Of a stretch of DNA of 64,000 nucleotides, positions 53,158 to 64,000 are shown in pieces. The stretch spans positions 63,787,829 to 63,851,828 of the forward strand of contig NC_045446.1 of the NCBI RefSeq assembly GCF_002776525.5, written 5' to 3'. Source of the DNA: Piliocolobus tephrosceles (lineage: Eukaryota > Chordata > Mammalia > Primates > Cercopithecidae). The notes under the pieces were generated by a model that worked only from the letters and a program-made list of their open reading frames with translations, searched no databases and had not been told where the DNA came from. Every line of letters starts with the position of its first letter. Position 1 is the first letter of the stretch. Made by a program: the position numbers and the translations under genes.

Positions 53158-53855
53158 ATTTTTATTTTTCTTGAGACAGAGTTTTGTTCTCGCCCAGGCT
53201 GGAGTGCAGTGGCTCACTGCAACCTCTGCCTCCCAGGTTCAGGAAATTCTCCTGCCTCAACCCCCGGAGTAGCTGGGATTACAGGCGCTCACCACCACAT
53301 CAAGCTACTTTTTGTATTTTTAGTAGAGACTTTGGCCGTGTTGGCCAGGCTGGTCTCGAACTCCTGACCTCAGGTGATCCTCTTGCCTCAGCCTCCCCAA
53401 GGTGTAGGGATTACAGGTGTGAGCCACCACGCCCAGCTGCTTCTGACTTTTTGCTAGATCTCCATCTTAATTTTGGTAGTAAGGTATTAAATAAAAGATT
53501 ATTATTACTTGTATTTATTTTTTCAATTACTCTTAACAGATCATTTTTTACACAAGAGCCAGTGATTTCTTTCCTTTCTTGAGACAAGGTCTTGCTCTGT
53601 CTCCCATGCATGATCATGGGTCACTGCAGCCTCATTCATCCAGGCTCAACCGATCCTCCCACCTCAGCCTCCTGAGTAGCTTGAACTACAGTCGCCCACC
53701 ACCATGCCCGGCAATTTTTTTTTTTTTTTTTTTTTGCAGAGACACAGTCTCCCTATGTTGCCCAGGCTAGTCTTGAACTCCAGGGTTCAAGCAGTCCTCC
53801 CACCTTGGCCTCCCAAAGTTCTGGGATTACAAGGCATGAGCCATCGTGCCTGGCC
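53158..53855 (-). mobile_element. two antisense Alus (AluS, AluJ)
   Basis: 53158-53440 ends CACCACGCCCAGC; 53573-53855 is a diverged AluJ ending CATCGTGCCTGGCC. Confidence 0.88.
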
Positions 53856-54141
53856 TGATTACTTTTAAACTGTGAGATCCTGTCAAACCTCTGATGAAAA
53901 TGGCTTCCTCTCTCACTGGGAATAAAATGCCAAATCCTCACTACTGCCTACATGGTCTTAGACCACTGTTCTCCATAACTATCTCTGTGAGCTCTTCTCT
54001 TATCATATGCCCCTTCCTTCACTCTACTTGAACCTTACTAATTTCCTTACTATTCCTTAAATATGCCAAGTTTCTTTGAATTTGTCACTGCACTTGAAGC
54101 TTGGCACGCTCTTCCCTAGATGTACAAATGGCTCACTTTCT

Positions 54142-54443
54142 CTTTTTTTTTTTTTTTTTGAGATGGAGTCTGGCTCTGCCGCCCAAGCTGGAGTGCAGTG
54201 GCCGGATCTCAGCTCACTGCAAGCTCCGCCTCCTAGGTTTACGCCAGTCTCCTGCCTCAGCCTCCCCAGTAGCTGGGACTACAGGCGCCCACCAAATCGC
54301 CCGGCTAGTTTTTTTGTATTTTTTAGTAGAGACAGGGTTTCACCGTGTTAGCCAGGATGGTCTCAATCTCCTGACCTCGTGATCCGCCCGTCTGGGCCTC
54401 CCAAAGTGCTGGGATTACAGGCTTGAGCCACCGCGCCCGGCCG
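54142..54443 (-). mobile_element. antisense AluY, Old World monkey type
   Basis: GTGCAGTGGCCGGATCTCAG, ending CACCGCGCCCGGCC; CTCACTTTCT repeats at both edges. Confidence 0.93.
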
Positions 54444-54591
54444 ACTCACTTTCTCAATTCCTTCAGTTCTTTGCTCAAATATCACCTTATCAGACAGGCT
54501 TTTCCTCCTTTTATAAGACATCAATATATCATCATTCCCTTCACCAGTAGTCTTTATCCTTCTTACCCTACTTTATTTTTCTATTTTTCTT

Positions 54592-54906
54592 TTCTTTTTT
54601 TTTCTTTTTGAAAGAGTCTCACTCTGCCTCCCAGACTGGAGGGAAGTCGCATGGTCTTGGCTCACTGTAACCTCTGCCTCACTGCAACCTCCCCCACCCA
54701 GGTTCAAGTGATTCTTGTGCTTCAGCCTTCCAAGTAGCTGGGACTACAGGTGCGCACCACCACCCTCAGCTAATTTTTGTATTTTTAGTAAAGGCGGTTT
54801 TCACCATGTTGGCCAGGCTGATCTTGAACTCCTGGCCTCAAGTGATCTGCCTGCTTCAGTCTCCCAAAATGCTGGGATTACAGGCATGAGACATCGTGCC
54901 TGGCCC
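54592..54906 (-). mobile_element. antisense Alu
   Basis: GAAAGAGTCTCACTCTGCCT with a CACTG(C/T)AACCTC duplication, ending CATCGTGCCTGGCC. Confidence 0.9.
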
Positions 54907-55196
54907 CTACCTCATTTTTCTCTATAGAATGTATAACCTCCTTAAGGATTATATTTCACTAATTGTCTAACTCCCCATACCAAAATGTAAGCTCCATAAT
55001 GGCATGGACTTAGGTTATTTTGTTCCACTATTGTATCCCCAGTCCCTATAACATAACTAGGCATGCAGGAGGGGATCAACAAATATCTGAGTTCATTAAC
55101 GACTGAATAAAACCTGATCAATATAATTTCTCTGTCAGTTCATATTCATCATATACATAGATTTCTGACCATTCAGTGATATTGAAGTCCTACTGT

Positions 55197-55510
55197 GGGC
55201 TGGCGTGGTGGCTCACATCTGTAATCCCAGCACTTTGGGAGGCTGAGGTGAGCAGATTACCTGAGGTCAGGAGTTCAAGACCAGCCTGGCCAACATGGCA
55301 AAACCCCATCTCTACTAAAAAATACAAAAATTAGCCAGGTGTGGTGGAGCATGCCTGTTATCCCAGCTACTCAAGAGGCTAAGGCAGGAGAATCACTTGA
55401 ACCCTGGAGGCAGAGGTTGCAGTAAGCCGAGATTGTGCCACTGCACTCCAGCCTGGGTGACAGAGTGAGACTCTCTCAAAATATAAAATAAAATAAAATA
55501 AAAAATAAAA
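55197..55510 (+). mobile_element. AluS
   Basis: GGGCTGGCGTGGTGGCTCAC to an (AAAAT)n tail; TCCTACTGTG and TCTTACTGTG flank it. Confidence 0.92.
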
Positions 55511-55569
55511 AGTCTTACTGTGTTAAGGATATGAAACACAAAAGGATAAATTGGGGTGAGGTTAAATTT

Positions 55570-56110
55570 GAGAGAGGTAGACTAATATATGGCTTAAGAG
55601 CTCAGATTTTGGAACTAAATAGACTTGGGCTCACATTGTAGTTTAAGTTATAATCCTTTTTTTTTCTTTTTGAGACGGAGTCTCGCTTTGTCGCCCAGAC
55701 TGGAGTGCAGTGGCGCCATCTCGGCTCACTGCAAGCTCCGCCTCCCGGGTTCACGCCATTCTCCTGCCTCAGCCTCCAAGTAGCTGGTACCACAGGCGCG
55801 CACCACCACGCCCGGCTAATTTTTTGTATTTTTAGTAGAGACGGGGTTTTACCGTGTTAGCCAGGATGGTCTCGATCTCCTGACCTCGTGATCTGCCTGC
55901 CTTGGCCTCCCAAAGTGCTGGGATTACAGGCGTGAGCTCCTGCGCCTGGCAAGTTATAATCTTAAGCAAGTTATTTGACCTCTAAAACTTTGGTTTCATA
56001 TCAATGAAATGAATATGCTTATCTATTTCATAGGGATATTGTGAGAATTAAGTTAAACACTTGGTGTATTAAGTGGATCTAGTAGACAGTATTTAGGCAA
56101 TTCTGGGCAA
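55570..56110 (+). mobile_element. MIR split by antisense AluY
   Basis: 55590-55657 (AAGAGCTCAGATTTTGGAAC) and 55951-56100 (AGCAAGTTATTTGACCTCTA) form one MIR. The AluY is 55658-55950, with AAGTTATAAT at both edges. Confidence 0.8.
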
Positions 56111-56120
56111 GTTATATAAT

Positions 56121-56425
56121 TTTTTTTTTTTTTTTTTTTTTGAGGTGGAGTCTTGCTCTGTCGCTCGGACTGGAGTGCAGTGGCTGGATCTCAGCTCACT
56201 GCAAGCTCCGCCTCCCGGGTTTACGACATTCTCCTGCCTCAGCCTCCCCAGTAGCTGGGACTACAGGCGCCCGCCACCTCGCCCGGCTAGTTTTTGTATT
56301 TTTAGTAGAGACGGGGTTTCACCGTGTTAGCCAGGATGGTCTCGATCTCCTGACCTCGTGATCCGCCCGTCTTGGCCTCCCAAAGTGCTGGGATTACAGG
56401 CTTGAGCCACCGCGCCCGGCCAAGT
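56121..56425 (-). mobile_element. antisense AluY
   Basis: GAGGTGGAGTCTTGCTCTGT to CACCGCGCCCGGCC; AAGTTATATAATTT and AAGTAATATAATTT mark the edges. Confidence 0.93.
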
Positions 56426-56731
56426 AATATAATTTATATGCCTCAGATTTTCTCCCTAAAATCAGACCAACAATAGCAGTTGACTCATAGGATTGTTACA
56501 TAGATTCCTTCTTGTATTCAACAAGTATCTAAGCACCTAGATGTTATATATGAAGTGCTTGCTAGGAAGGCAATAATGAAAGACTTTAAGTTAACATTCA
56601 TGGCATAGTATTTACACTATGTGTGCTAGGTAGTCTTGTATCATACTTATGTTAATTTTTCTTCTTCCTAGAAGCATCACCGGTTACCTATCCAAATCAA
56701 ATACACTCAGTTCAGCTCAGATACTGTTTTT

Positions 56732-57480
56732 TTGTTTTGTTTTGTTTTCTTGTTTTTTTCTTCAGATGGAGTCTCGCTCTGTCACCCAGGCTGAAGTGCA
56801 ATGGCATGATCTCAGGTCACTGCAACCTCTACTTCCCAGGTTCAAGTGATTCTCCTACCTCAGCCTCCCCAGTAGCTGAGATTACAGGCACCCACCACCA
56901 CGCCCAGGTAATTTTTGTATTTTTAGTAGAGACAAAGTTTCACCATGTTGGTCAGGCTGGTCTGGAACTCCTGACTTCAGGTGATGCACCCACCTTGGCC
57001 TCCCAAGGTGCTGGGATTACATGCTTGAGCCACCGTGCCCAGCTGATAATGCTGTTTTTTAAACAAAGCATTCCTTGACCAGCCTAACTATATGTGATCT
57101 CATTCAATTATTCAATACATCTCTTTGTGCCAGCATTCATTTTGCTTCTCTCTTTTTTATTTAGTTTTTTGAATCAGGGTCTTTCTCTGTCATCCAGGCT
57201 GCAGTGCAGTGATGTGCCAATAGCTCACTGCAACCTCCAACTCCTGTGCTCAAGTGACGGTCCCATCTCAGCTTCTCTCAGCCTCCTGAATAGCTGGGAC
57301 TACAGACACTCAACCAGAGCTAGCTAATTTTTAAATTTTTATTTATTTTTCATTATTTCATAGACACAAGTTTTCCCTTTTTTGCCCAGGCTGGTCTCAA
57401 ACACCTGGCCGTCAGGCAATCCTCCCACCTGAGCCTCCCAAAGTGTTAGGATTATAGGTGTGAGCCACCGCACCTGGCCT
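56732..57480 (-). mobile_element. two antisense Alus (AluS, AluJ)
   Basis: 56732-57045 ends CACCGTGCCCAGC; 57160-57480 starts TTTGAATCAGGGTCTTTCTC and ends CACCGCACCTGGCC. Confidence 0.88.
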
Positions 57481-58225
57481 TGCTTCTCAGTAATTACTGT
57501 GTATCTTACCATCTGCAGCATTTGCTAGGAATTTATCATGTATGACCCATGCTTTACTGCATAGTCTTCATGAGAATGTGACTCTTCTTCCCAACAATAT
57601 CATAAGTTTCTTGAAGTCAGGAACCACATTTTACATAACTTTTTATTTTCCAAAGTACCTACAGTGGTCTAGCACACCATACTTGATACCTATGGATTAA
57701 GGTACATGATAAAAGTCCAAGATTACCACCTGCTATAACCCAACTGTGGTAGGCATGGAAGATACAGTGATGAGGAAAAGATATGATCACCCCCAATGCA
57801 TAAGGTACATATACTATTTCAGCCAATATAAAATAATTGTCCCATACATATATATCATTGCAACTCCATGGTTAGTATGTACACAAGCTTTCACTGACCT
57901 GTTAGAGCTGATGCCCATCAGCTATCACTACTTTCTCATAAAGTCTTCTCTCTTTCAAACAAATCTTCTTTTTATGATAAGTACTAATGATTTTAGAAGT
58001 TTAAAGATCAAGGGGTTTTTCTTTCCTTTTTCCATTTTTCAGTACTTCAAAATAAATAATAAAGTGACATCATACACTTATTACTTCACTAAAAGAATGT
58101 GCTAATCCCTAGATGAAAAACCAGGTGAAGGCTAATCACCTTATCATTATCATTTCTTCAGCAATTTAAACACCATACCACTTCCAAAAACAAAGTAATA
58201 CTTTTGCATTAAAAAAAAAAAAAAA
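57481..58225 (-). other. RAB6A: RAB6A intron; short L2-like tail, then unassigned
   Basis: 57600-57690 (AAGTTTCTTGAAGTCAGGAA, CTACAGTGGTCTAGCACACC) looks like an L2 end. The rest shows no exon. An open 119-codon frame at 57746-58105 has no recognisable protein. Confidence 0.4.
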
Positions 58226-58231
58226 GAATTT

Positions 58232-58539
58232 GGGCCAAGCACCATGGCTCACACCTGTAATCCCAACACTCCGGGAGGCCAAGGCTGGTGGATCACTTGA
58301 GGCCTGGGGTTTGAGCAGCCCGGGCAACATAGCAAAACCCATTTCTAGGAAAAATAAATAATTAGCTGGGTGTGATAGTGGGTGCCTGTAGTCGTAGTTA
58401 CTTGGAAGGCTGATGAGGCAGGAGGATTGCTGGAGCCCAGCAGTTCAAGGCTGCAGTGAGCCGTGTTCACACCACTATACTCCAGCCTGGGTAACAGAGC
58501 AAGACCCTGTCTCAAAAAAAAAAAAAAAAAAAAAAAACA
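58232..58539 (+). mobile_element. AluJ
   Basis: GGGCCAAGCACCATGGCTCA to a 24-base A-tail. Confidence 0.9.
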
Positions 58540-59560
58540 ATGCTGTGTGGAGGGGTAGAGAATGAGAAATCTAAGGAGTAAAACTATTTTTCAGAGGCTG
58601 TCTTTTTATGAAATACTGAATGGAATGAAACACATTTTACTTAAATATCCTATATAATACAAATGATCATGTTAGATATTACTATTTATGCTAGTTCTAG
58701 TACTGATTGTTTTATTGTAAAAATGACAACAATATTCTGTAAGACAGAAGCAGTACTTTAGGGTCAAGTGCTTAAATCAAAATAAAGAGCAAAAGGGTTA
58801 GGCACAGGACATTTCTTGGCTGCTACAGCCTAGTCACTTGAATCATGATCAGATAAATGTAAAAGCTCTCACAATTATTTAAAAAGAAAACAGCAACAGA
58901 GAAAGCCCATTTTTAAGCTTTTATTAAGTGATGTGCATTATAATCTAGTAAATGAGGGAATGTGGAAGAGGAATCCAGTTAGCAGATTAGCAGAAAGCTA
59001 GGAAACATCTCTGTATATAGAAAAGCAGAACTACATAGTACCTTTAGTACTGATAAATATATATCTTATACACAGAAAGACTTCTGTGTATCTTCTGGTA
59101 AAAAGGCATGATTTTGTCAAATAAAATGAGTACAATGCAAAAATAAAAAATAGTTCTGCTTACAAACATACACAGCTGAACAAACACACAATGGTAGTAA
59201 CAGGCATATAAGACTTTGATTCTCAATGTTTTCTAAGACAGTGACTACACTGTGAAATTTACCTCGGAAAGTCCTGAATACCAGCACAACTTCTGAATTA
59301 TGACTGACCTGCACAGCAAGAACTCAGAAGGGGTCAGAGATTATTTCACGATAATCAGTTTTATTTCCTTTATCAGAAATTCAACGTGCGTCAGGTGAAT
59401 GCAAAGAAACGGAAGATGAACATGTATCTATGTCTAACGTGTAGTCAAAGGAATTTAATTTTGACCCCTATAAGTTCAGTGCAGACTTTAGCTTTGGTAA
59501 TAGCACAGCAGCTTGTATAAGACTAACACTCAGCAATGATTAACTCTGGATACGGGGACA
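58540..59560 (-). other. repeat-free AT-rich block resembling a 3' UTR on the - strand
   Basis: About 1 kb without any recognised repeat in an otherwise Alu-packed intron. AATAAA on the - strand at 58925-58920 is followed by T-rich sequence. No long frame is present; it may be an alternative terminal exon, an old retrocopy tail or plain intron. Confidence 0.3.
59377..59449 (+). repeat. 73-bp direct duplication, copy 1
   Basis: Runs from AAATTCAACGTGCGTCAGG to CTAACGTGTAGTCAAA and matches 61380-61452 at 72 of 73 positions (C at 59410, G at 61413). It contains several CpGs retained in both copies. Confidence 0.97.
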
Positions 59561-59574
59561 TTTCTTTTTTCTTT

Positions 59575-59875
59575 CTTTTTTTCTTTTTATTTTTTTTTGA
59601 GACAGGGTCTCGCTCTGTTGCCCAGGCTGGAGTGCAGTGGCATGATCTTGGTTCACTGCTGCCTCAACCTCCTGGGCCAAGCAATCCACCCAGCTCAACC
59701 TCCCAAGTAGCTGGGACTACCATACTGGGCTAATTTCTCTGTTTTCTTGTAGAGACAGGGTTCCATCATGTTACCCAAGCAGGTCCCAACTCCTGGGCTC
59801 AAGCAATCAGCCTGCCTTGCCTTGGCCTCCCAAAAGTGCTGGGAATACAGACATGCGGAACTGCACCCAGCCCAA
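59575..59875 (-). mobile_element. antisense AluJ
   Basis: TTTTTTGAGACAGGGTCTCG to AACTGCACCCAGCC; diverged. Confidence 0.88.
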
Positions 59876-59943
59876 GAGGGACAGTTCTTTACATAAGTCA
59901 ATAGATAATGAAGACATAATGGTTCTAAATATGTACACACGTA

Positions 59944-60240
59944 CTTTTTTTTTTTTTTTTGAGGCGGAGTCTCGCTCTGTTGCCCAGGCTGGAGTGCAGT
60001 GGCCGGATCTCAGCTCACTGCAAGCTCCGCCTCCCGGATTTACGCCATTCTCCTGCCTCAGCCTCCCGAGTAGCTGGGACTACAGGCGCCCGCCACCTCG
60101 CCCGGCTAGTTTTTGTATTTTTAGTAGAGACGAGGTTTCACCGTGTTAGCCAGGATGGTCTCGATCTCCTGACCTCGTGATCCGCCCGTCTCGGCCTCCT
60201 AAAGTGCTGGGATTACAGGCTTGAGCCACCGCGCCCCGCC
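59944..60240 (-). mobile_element. antisense AluY, Old World monkey type
   Basis: GAGGCGGAGTCTCGCTCTGT, CAGTGGCCGGATCTCAGC, GCTTGAGCCACCGCGCC; (T)ACACACGTACT and ATACACGTACT at the edges are its target duplication. Confidence 0.93.
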
Positions 60241-61105
60241 TGTATACACGTACTAACATAACTTCAAAACACAAGAAGTAACAGTTGATAGAACTAATCA
60301 GCAAAGCGAACAATACATCTTTGTTGTAGATTTCAATATCCCCTTCTCAGTAACTGACAGAACTGGACAAAAAAGGATATATAAGGTGTTTTGTTGTTGT
60401 TGTTGTTGTTTATTGAGACAGAGAGAGTCTTGTTCTGTTGCCCAGGCTGGAATGCAGTGGCACAATCATGCCTGACTGCAGCCTTGAACTCGTGGGCTCA
60501 AGCAATCCTCTGCCTCAGTCTCCTGAGTAGCTGGAACTACAGGTGTATGGCACCATGCTCAGCTTAATTTTCAAAAAAAATTTTCTTCTTTTGTAGAGAC
60601 AGGGTTTCAACTATGTTGACCAGGATGGTTTTGAACTCCTGGCCTCAAGTGATCCTCCCACATCCACCTCCTGAAGTGCTGGGATTATGGGCATGAGCCG
60701 CTGTGCCTGGCCAGGCTATGTAAGATTTGAGAATGCTATCAAACATGTTAACTAGTATACCTAACAACTGTAAAAAAAAAATCCTTTTTCCAGTACATAT
60801 AAGAACATTCAATAAGACCATATGATAGGCCATAAAACTTGCCTCAATAAATTGCAAATGACTGAAATATTACAGAGTGTATTCTCTGACTATAATTAAT
60901 ACAGAATTAAATTAGAAGCCAGTAACAATTAAGATTATCTAGAAATGTCCCTAAACATTGGGAAATTAACAACATACATATGTCTGTATCTTCACTGCTG
61001 TGGCCATTATACCTGTAAATACATTTATCAAAACTCATCTAATAGTCAACTTAAGATGTATACATTTCACTGTACATAAATGTTTATCTCAATTTTATAT
61101 ATATA
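60241..61105 (+). mobile_element. L1M ORF2 and 3' fragments split by antisense AluJ
   Basis: GATTTCAATATCCCCTTCTC and CAGTAACTGACAGAACTGGA, then after the Alu (60390-60715) GACCATATGATAGGCCATAA and AATTAAATTAGAAGCCAGTA, are L1 ORF2. 60990-61100 is an L1 tail (CACTGTACATAAATG). Multiple stops; inactive. Confidence 0.75.
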
Positions 61106-61107
61106 TA

Positions 61108-61372
61108 TAAATTTTTTTTTTCCTTGAGACAGTCTTGCCCTGTCACCCAGGCTGGAGTACAGTGGTGTGATTTTGACTCACTGCAACCTCAGCCTCCTGG
61201 GTTCAAGTGATTCTCTTGCCTCAGACTCCTGAGTAGCTGGAATTACACGTGTGTGCCACCACACCCAGCTAATTTTTTTATTTTTTAGTAGAACTCCTGC
61301 CCTCAAATGACACGCCTGCCTCAGCCTCCCAAAGTGCTGGGATTATAAGCATGAGCAACCATGCCTAGCCTG
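61108..61372 (-). mobile_element. antisense AluS with internal deletion
   Basis: CTTGAGACAGTCTTGCCCTG to CAACCATGCCTAGCC; about 35 bases are missing after TTTTTTAGTAGAACTCC. Confidence 0.9.
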
Positions 61373-61379
61373 ACAAAAA

Positions 61380-61452
61380 AAATTCAACGTGCGTCAGGTG
61401 AATGCAAAGAAAGGGAAGATGAACATGTATCTATGTCTAACGTGTAGTCAAA
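61380..61452 (+). repeat. 73-bp direct duplication, copy 2
   Basis: Lies immediately after the 5' end of an antisense Alu (GCCTAGCCTGACAAAAA). Flanks on both sides differ from those of copy 1, and I see no A-tail or target duplication of its own. Confidence 0.97.
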
Positions 61453-61693
61453 ACAGCAAATGAAGGGCAATTCCCCAAGTAACCTGGCTTCTCTAGGGCT
61501 TGTTCAGTCTAGCTTAGAAAATTCTTAAGACAGAACCAACGCCATGAAATAAATCTTATTTTTATGGCAAAACAATGCAGCTCTAAGAATCTGGCAAAAA
61601 AAAATAAACTATATTATCATTAATTCAATGAACATTTATTGAGTTTGTTGTTTAGTGGGGAGGCAGGATAAACTGACAATTAAAAAATTTCTG

Positions 61694-62020
61694 GCCAGAT
61701 ACAGTGGCTCACGCCTGTAATCTCAGCACTCTGAGAGGCTGAGGTGGGCGGATCACTTGAGGCCAGGAGTTTCAGACCAGCCTGGCCAACCTGGCAAAAC
61801 CCTGTCTCTACTAAAAATATAAAAATTAGCTAGACATGGTGGCGTGCACTTATAATCCCAGCTAGTCAGGAGGCTGAGGCACAAGAATCACTTGAACCTG
61901 GGAGGCGAGGCGGAGGTTGCAGTGAGCTGAGATCATGCCTCTTACTCTAGCCTGGGCAATAGAGCGAGACTCTGTCTTAAAAAAACAAACAAACAAAACA
62001 AAAACAAAAACAAAAATCTA
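61694..62020 (+). mobile_element. AluS with (CAAA)n tail
   Basis: GGCCAGATACAGTGGCTCAC to a run of CAAACAAACAAAAC units. Confidence 0.92.
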
Positions 62021-62038
62021 AATTAAAAGTAAGAAGGG

Positions 62039-62580
62039 CTGGGTGCGGTGGCTCACGCCTGTAATCCCAGCACTTTGGGAGGCCGAGGCAGGTGGATCAT
62101 GAGGTCAGGAGTTCGAGACCAGCCTGGCCAACATGGTGAAACGCTGTTTCTAAGCCTGTAATCCCAGCACTTTGGGAGGCCGAGACGGGCGGATCACGAG
62201 GTCAGGAGATCAAGACCATCCTGGGTAACATGGTGAAACCCCGTCTCTACTAAAAATACAAAAAATTAGCCGGGCGAGGTGGCGGGCGCCTGTAGTCCCA
62301 GCTACTCGGGAGGCTGAGCTTGCAGTGAGCCGAGATAGCGCCACTGCACTCCAGCCTGGGCGACAGAGCGAGACTCTGTCTCAAAAAAAAAAAAAAAAAA
62401 AATACAAAAATTGGCGGGGTGCGGTGGCGTGCGCCTGTAGTCCCAGCTATTTGGGAGGCTGAGGCAGGAGAATTGCTTGAACCCAGGAGGCGGAGGTTGC
62501 AGTGAGCCAAGACTGTGCCACTGCACTCCAGTCTGAGTGACAGAGCAAGACTGTCTCAAAAAAAAAAAAAAAAAAAAAGA
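62039..62580 (+). mobile_element. AluS split by a 5'-truncated AluY
   Basis: Outer 62039-62152 and 62401-62580; inner 62153-62400 starts at AAGCCTGTAATCCCAGCAC and ends in an A-run, then AATACAAAAATTGGC continues the outer Alu. Confidence 0.88.
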
Positions 62581-62619
62581 GTAAGAAGGAATACTATTGC
62601 AATAATCAGAAAAGGCTCT

Positions 62620-62915
62620 TTTTTTTGAGACAGAGTCTTGCTCTGTCACCCAGGCTGGAGTGCAGTCGCACAATCTCACTCACTGCTACCTCTGCCTCCT
62701 GGGTCCCAGTTCAGGCATTTCTCCTGCCTCAGCCTCCTGAGTAGCTGGGATTATAGGCACGCACCACCATGCCCAGCTAATGTTTGTATTTTTAGTAGAG
62801 ACGAGGTTTCACCGTGTTGGCCAGGCTGGTCCTGAATTCCTGGACCTTGTGATTCACCCGCCTCGGCCTCCCAAAGTGCTGGGATTATAGGCGTGAGTCA
62901 CCATGCCCAGCCCAG
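62620..62915 (-). mobile_element. antisense AluS
   Basis: TTTTTTGAGACAGAGTCTTG to CACCATGCCCAGCC; AGAAAAGGCTCTT and AGAAAGGCTCTT flank it. Confidence 0.93.
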
Positions 62916-63668
62916 AAAGGCTCTTAATCTAAATTTGATTATGTCTGAACAGAGTTACAAATATTAGATAGGGAAGAAACTATTTTAGAAAGAAGGACAA
63001 TAACATACAATAAAAATATGAGAAAACGGTCTATGTGGAGTACTTCAAGCACGTATATAGTGGCCAAAGATTAGGATAGTAAGGTATGAGGGGGCTATAT
63101 CAATGATGTTATTGAACAGCATGTCCTGGCCTACAAGGAGTTTAACATTCATAATAAAATTCACAGAGTAAACTGATGAGGTTGGCATTTTAAAATAATC
63201 ACTCTGGTAACAAGATGTAAAATAAACTAAAATGGGGCAAGACTAAAGGCATTTATCAGTTAAAAAGCTATGGTAACAGGCAAGGCTACTAGATAGCAAG
63301 GGCCTCAATATACCAGTAGGAAGAGTAGTTAAGACTTAGTGTCTAAATGATTGTTTCCAAGGTATGAATGCAGATGAGTCAAAGAGCTTCTGGATTTCAC
63401 TAGGTTTTCTCTCCTACTTCATGAAGACTTATTTTGATACTTGGCTAAATAACAACTATTTAATTCCTTGTGTACAAATTTGGCTATTACATTCTGAACG
63501 TAGGAAGCTTGCCTTCTGTATCTAGCAGGGGTTAGGAAAACAGTACTTACTTGTTCAAACAACAAACTGAATAGATTTGAGACTACTGCTGATCCATCTC
63601 TATGGCTTTATACCAGTCTTTTTAAAAAAGTATATCACGCATGAGAAATTCCCTGAGATACTTTTCTT
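62916..63668 (-). other. RAB6A: RAB6A intron, unassigned
   Basis: 63050-63330 has weak resemblance to the old repeat family seen at 7300 (GGCATTTTAAAATAATCACT, CTGGTAAC). No exon seen. Confidence 0.4.
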
Positions 63669-63946
63669 CTTTTTTTTTTTTGAGACAGAGTCTTGCTCTG
63701 TCAGCAGGCTGGAGTGCAGTGGCATGATCTCAGCTCACTGCAACCTCCACCTCCCGGGTTCAAGTGATTCTCCTAGTAGCTGGGACCACAGGCAAGTGCC
63801 ACCACGGCCAGCTAATTTTTGTATTTTTAGTGAAGATGGAGTTTCACCATGTTGGCCAGGATGGTCTTAATCCCTTGACCTCATGATCCGCCTGCCTCGG
63901 CCTCCCCAAGTATTGGGATTACAGGCTTGAGCCACAACAACCGGCC
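63669..63946 (-). mobile_element. antisense AluS/Y
   Basis: TTGAGACAGAGTCTTGCTCT to CACAACAACCGGCC; AGAAATTCCCTGAGAT at both edges is a 16-bp target duplication. Confidence 0.93.
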
Positions 63947-64000
63947 AAGAAATTCCCTGAGATTCTTGTTTAAAATGTAGATGTATTAGGACATTATACT

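Larger units (their letters stand above)
53856..55110 (+). mobile_element. L2 LINE split by two antisense Alus
   Basis: Pieces 53856-54140, 54444-54590 and 54907-55110 are colinear with L2: ATCCTCACTACTGCCTACAT, CACTTGAAGCTTGGCACGCT, GTTCTTTGCTCAAATATCAC, ATGTAAGCTCCATAATGGCA, then CAACAAATATCTGAGTTCAT. Confidence 0.75.
30185..64000 (-). other. RAB6A: RAB6A transcription unit, 3' part (continues beyond the window)
   Basis: The unit holds the 3' UTR, two coding exons and more than 30 kb of the preceding intron. It is convergent with PLEKHB1, about 13.4 kb from its probable 3' end. I compared the non-Alu stretches with the expected reverse complements of the GTPase-domain exons and saw none, so those exons should lie past 64 kb. 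Confidence 0.85.

Noticed and set aside
57746..58105. 119-codon + strand frame in the RAB6A intron
   Set aside because: AT-rich, no similarity I recognise, antisense to the gene.
59377..59520. 47-codon + strand frame through duplicated copy 1, ending QQLV and a stop
   Set aside because: It is open in copy 1 only and copy 2 diverges after 73 bp. I recognise no protein, and more than one frame is open, so coding is not supported.

Overview
The window is primate nuclear DNA, most likely from an Old World monkey (Cercopithecidae). Coding sequence is sparse and split into small exons with GT/AG introns, and roughly a third of the bases are Alu elements (rough count by eye). Seven or more young Alus carry the motif AGATCCGGCCACTGCACTCC and a GCTCAAGCCTG start, which I associate with Old World monkey AluY subfamilies. 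Two runs of exactly 100 N show that this is a draft assembly. The species cannot be fixed from the sequence.

The layout is two convergent genes. PLEKHB1 (evectin-1/PHR1) lies on the + strand. Its eight coding exons run from an ATG at 591 to a TGA at 15555 and make an intact 243-residue PH-domain protein with a hydrophobic C-terminal tail. Its 3' UTR probably ends just after the AATAAA at 16733. A CpG-rich block with a ZNF143-type motif at 1486-1504 looks like a promoter inside intron 1. It could drive a shorter form starting at Met20. From about 16.76 to 30.18 kb is intergenic DNA with Alus, L1 pieces and a decayed ERVL-MaLR retroelement. RAB6A lies on the - strand. Its 3' UTR covers about 30.19-32.41 kb, its terminal coding exon is 32411-32475, and the preceding exon is 34203-34269. 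I recognised no other RAB6A exon up to 64 kb, so 34.27-64 kb reads as one long repeat-filled intron continuing past the window.

PLEKHB1 and RAB6A both act in post-Golgi membrane traffic, but nothing in the sequence suggests joint regulation. The human neighbourhood, with the two genes tail to tail on 11q13.4, has the same arrangement. The rest of the window is a layered repeat record: old MIR, L2, MER5, hAT and Tigger copies, L1M fragments, one short recent L1 with a perfect target duplication, and about 75 Alus, many nested. I found no new biological system. The most unusual points are a 73-bp duplication 2003 bp apart in the RAB6A intron, a 5' half of tRNA-Lys, a tail-less AluY and the candidate intron-1 promoter.
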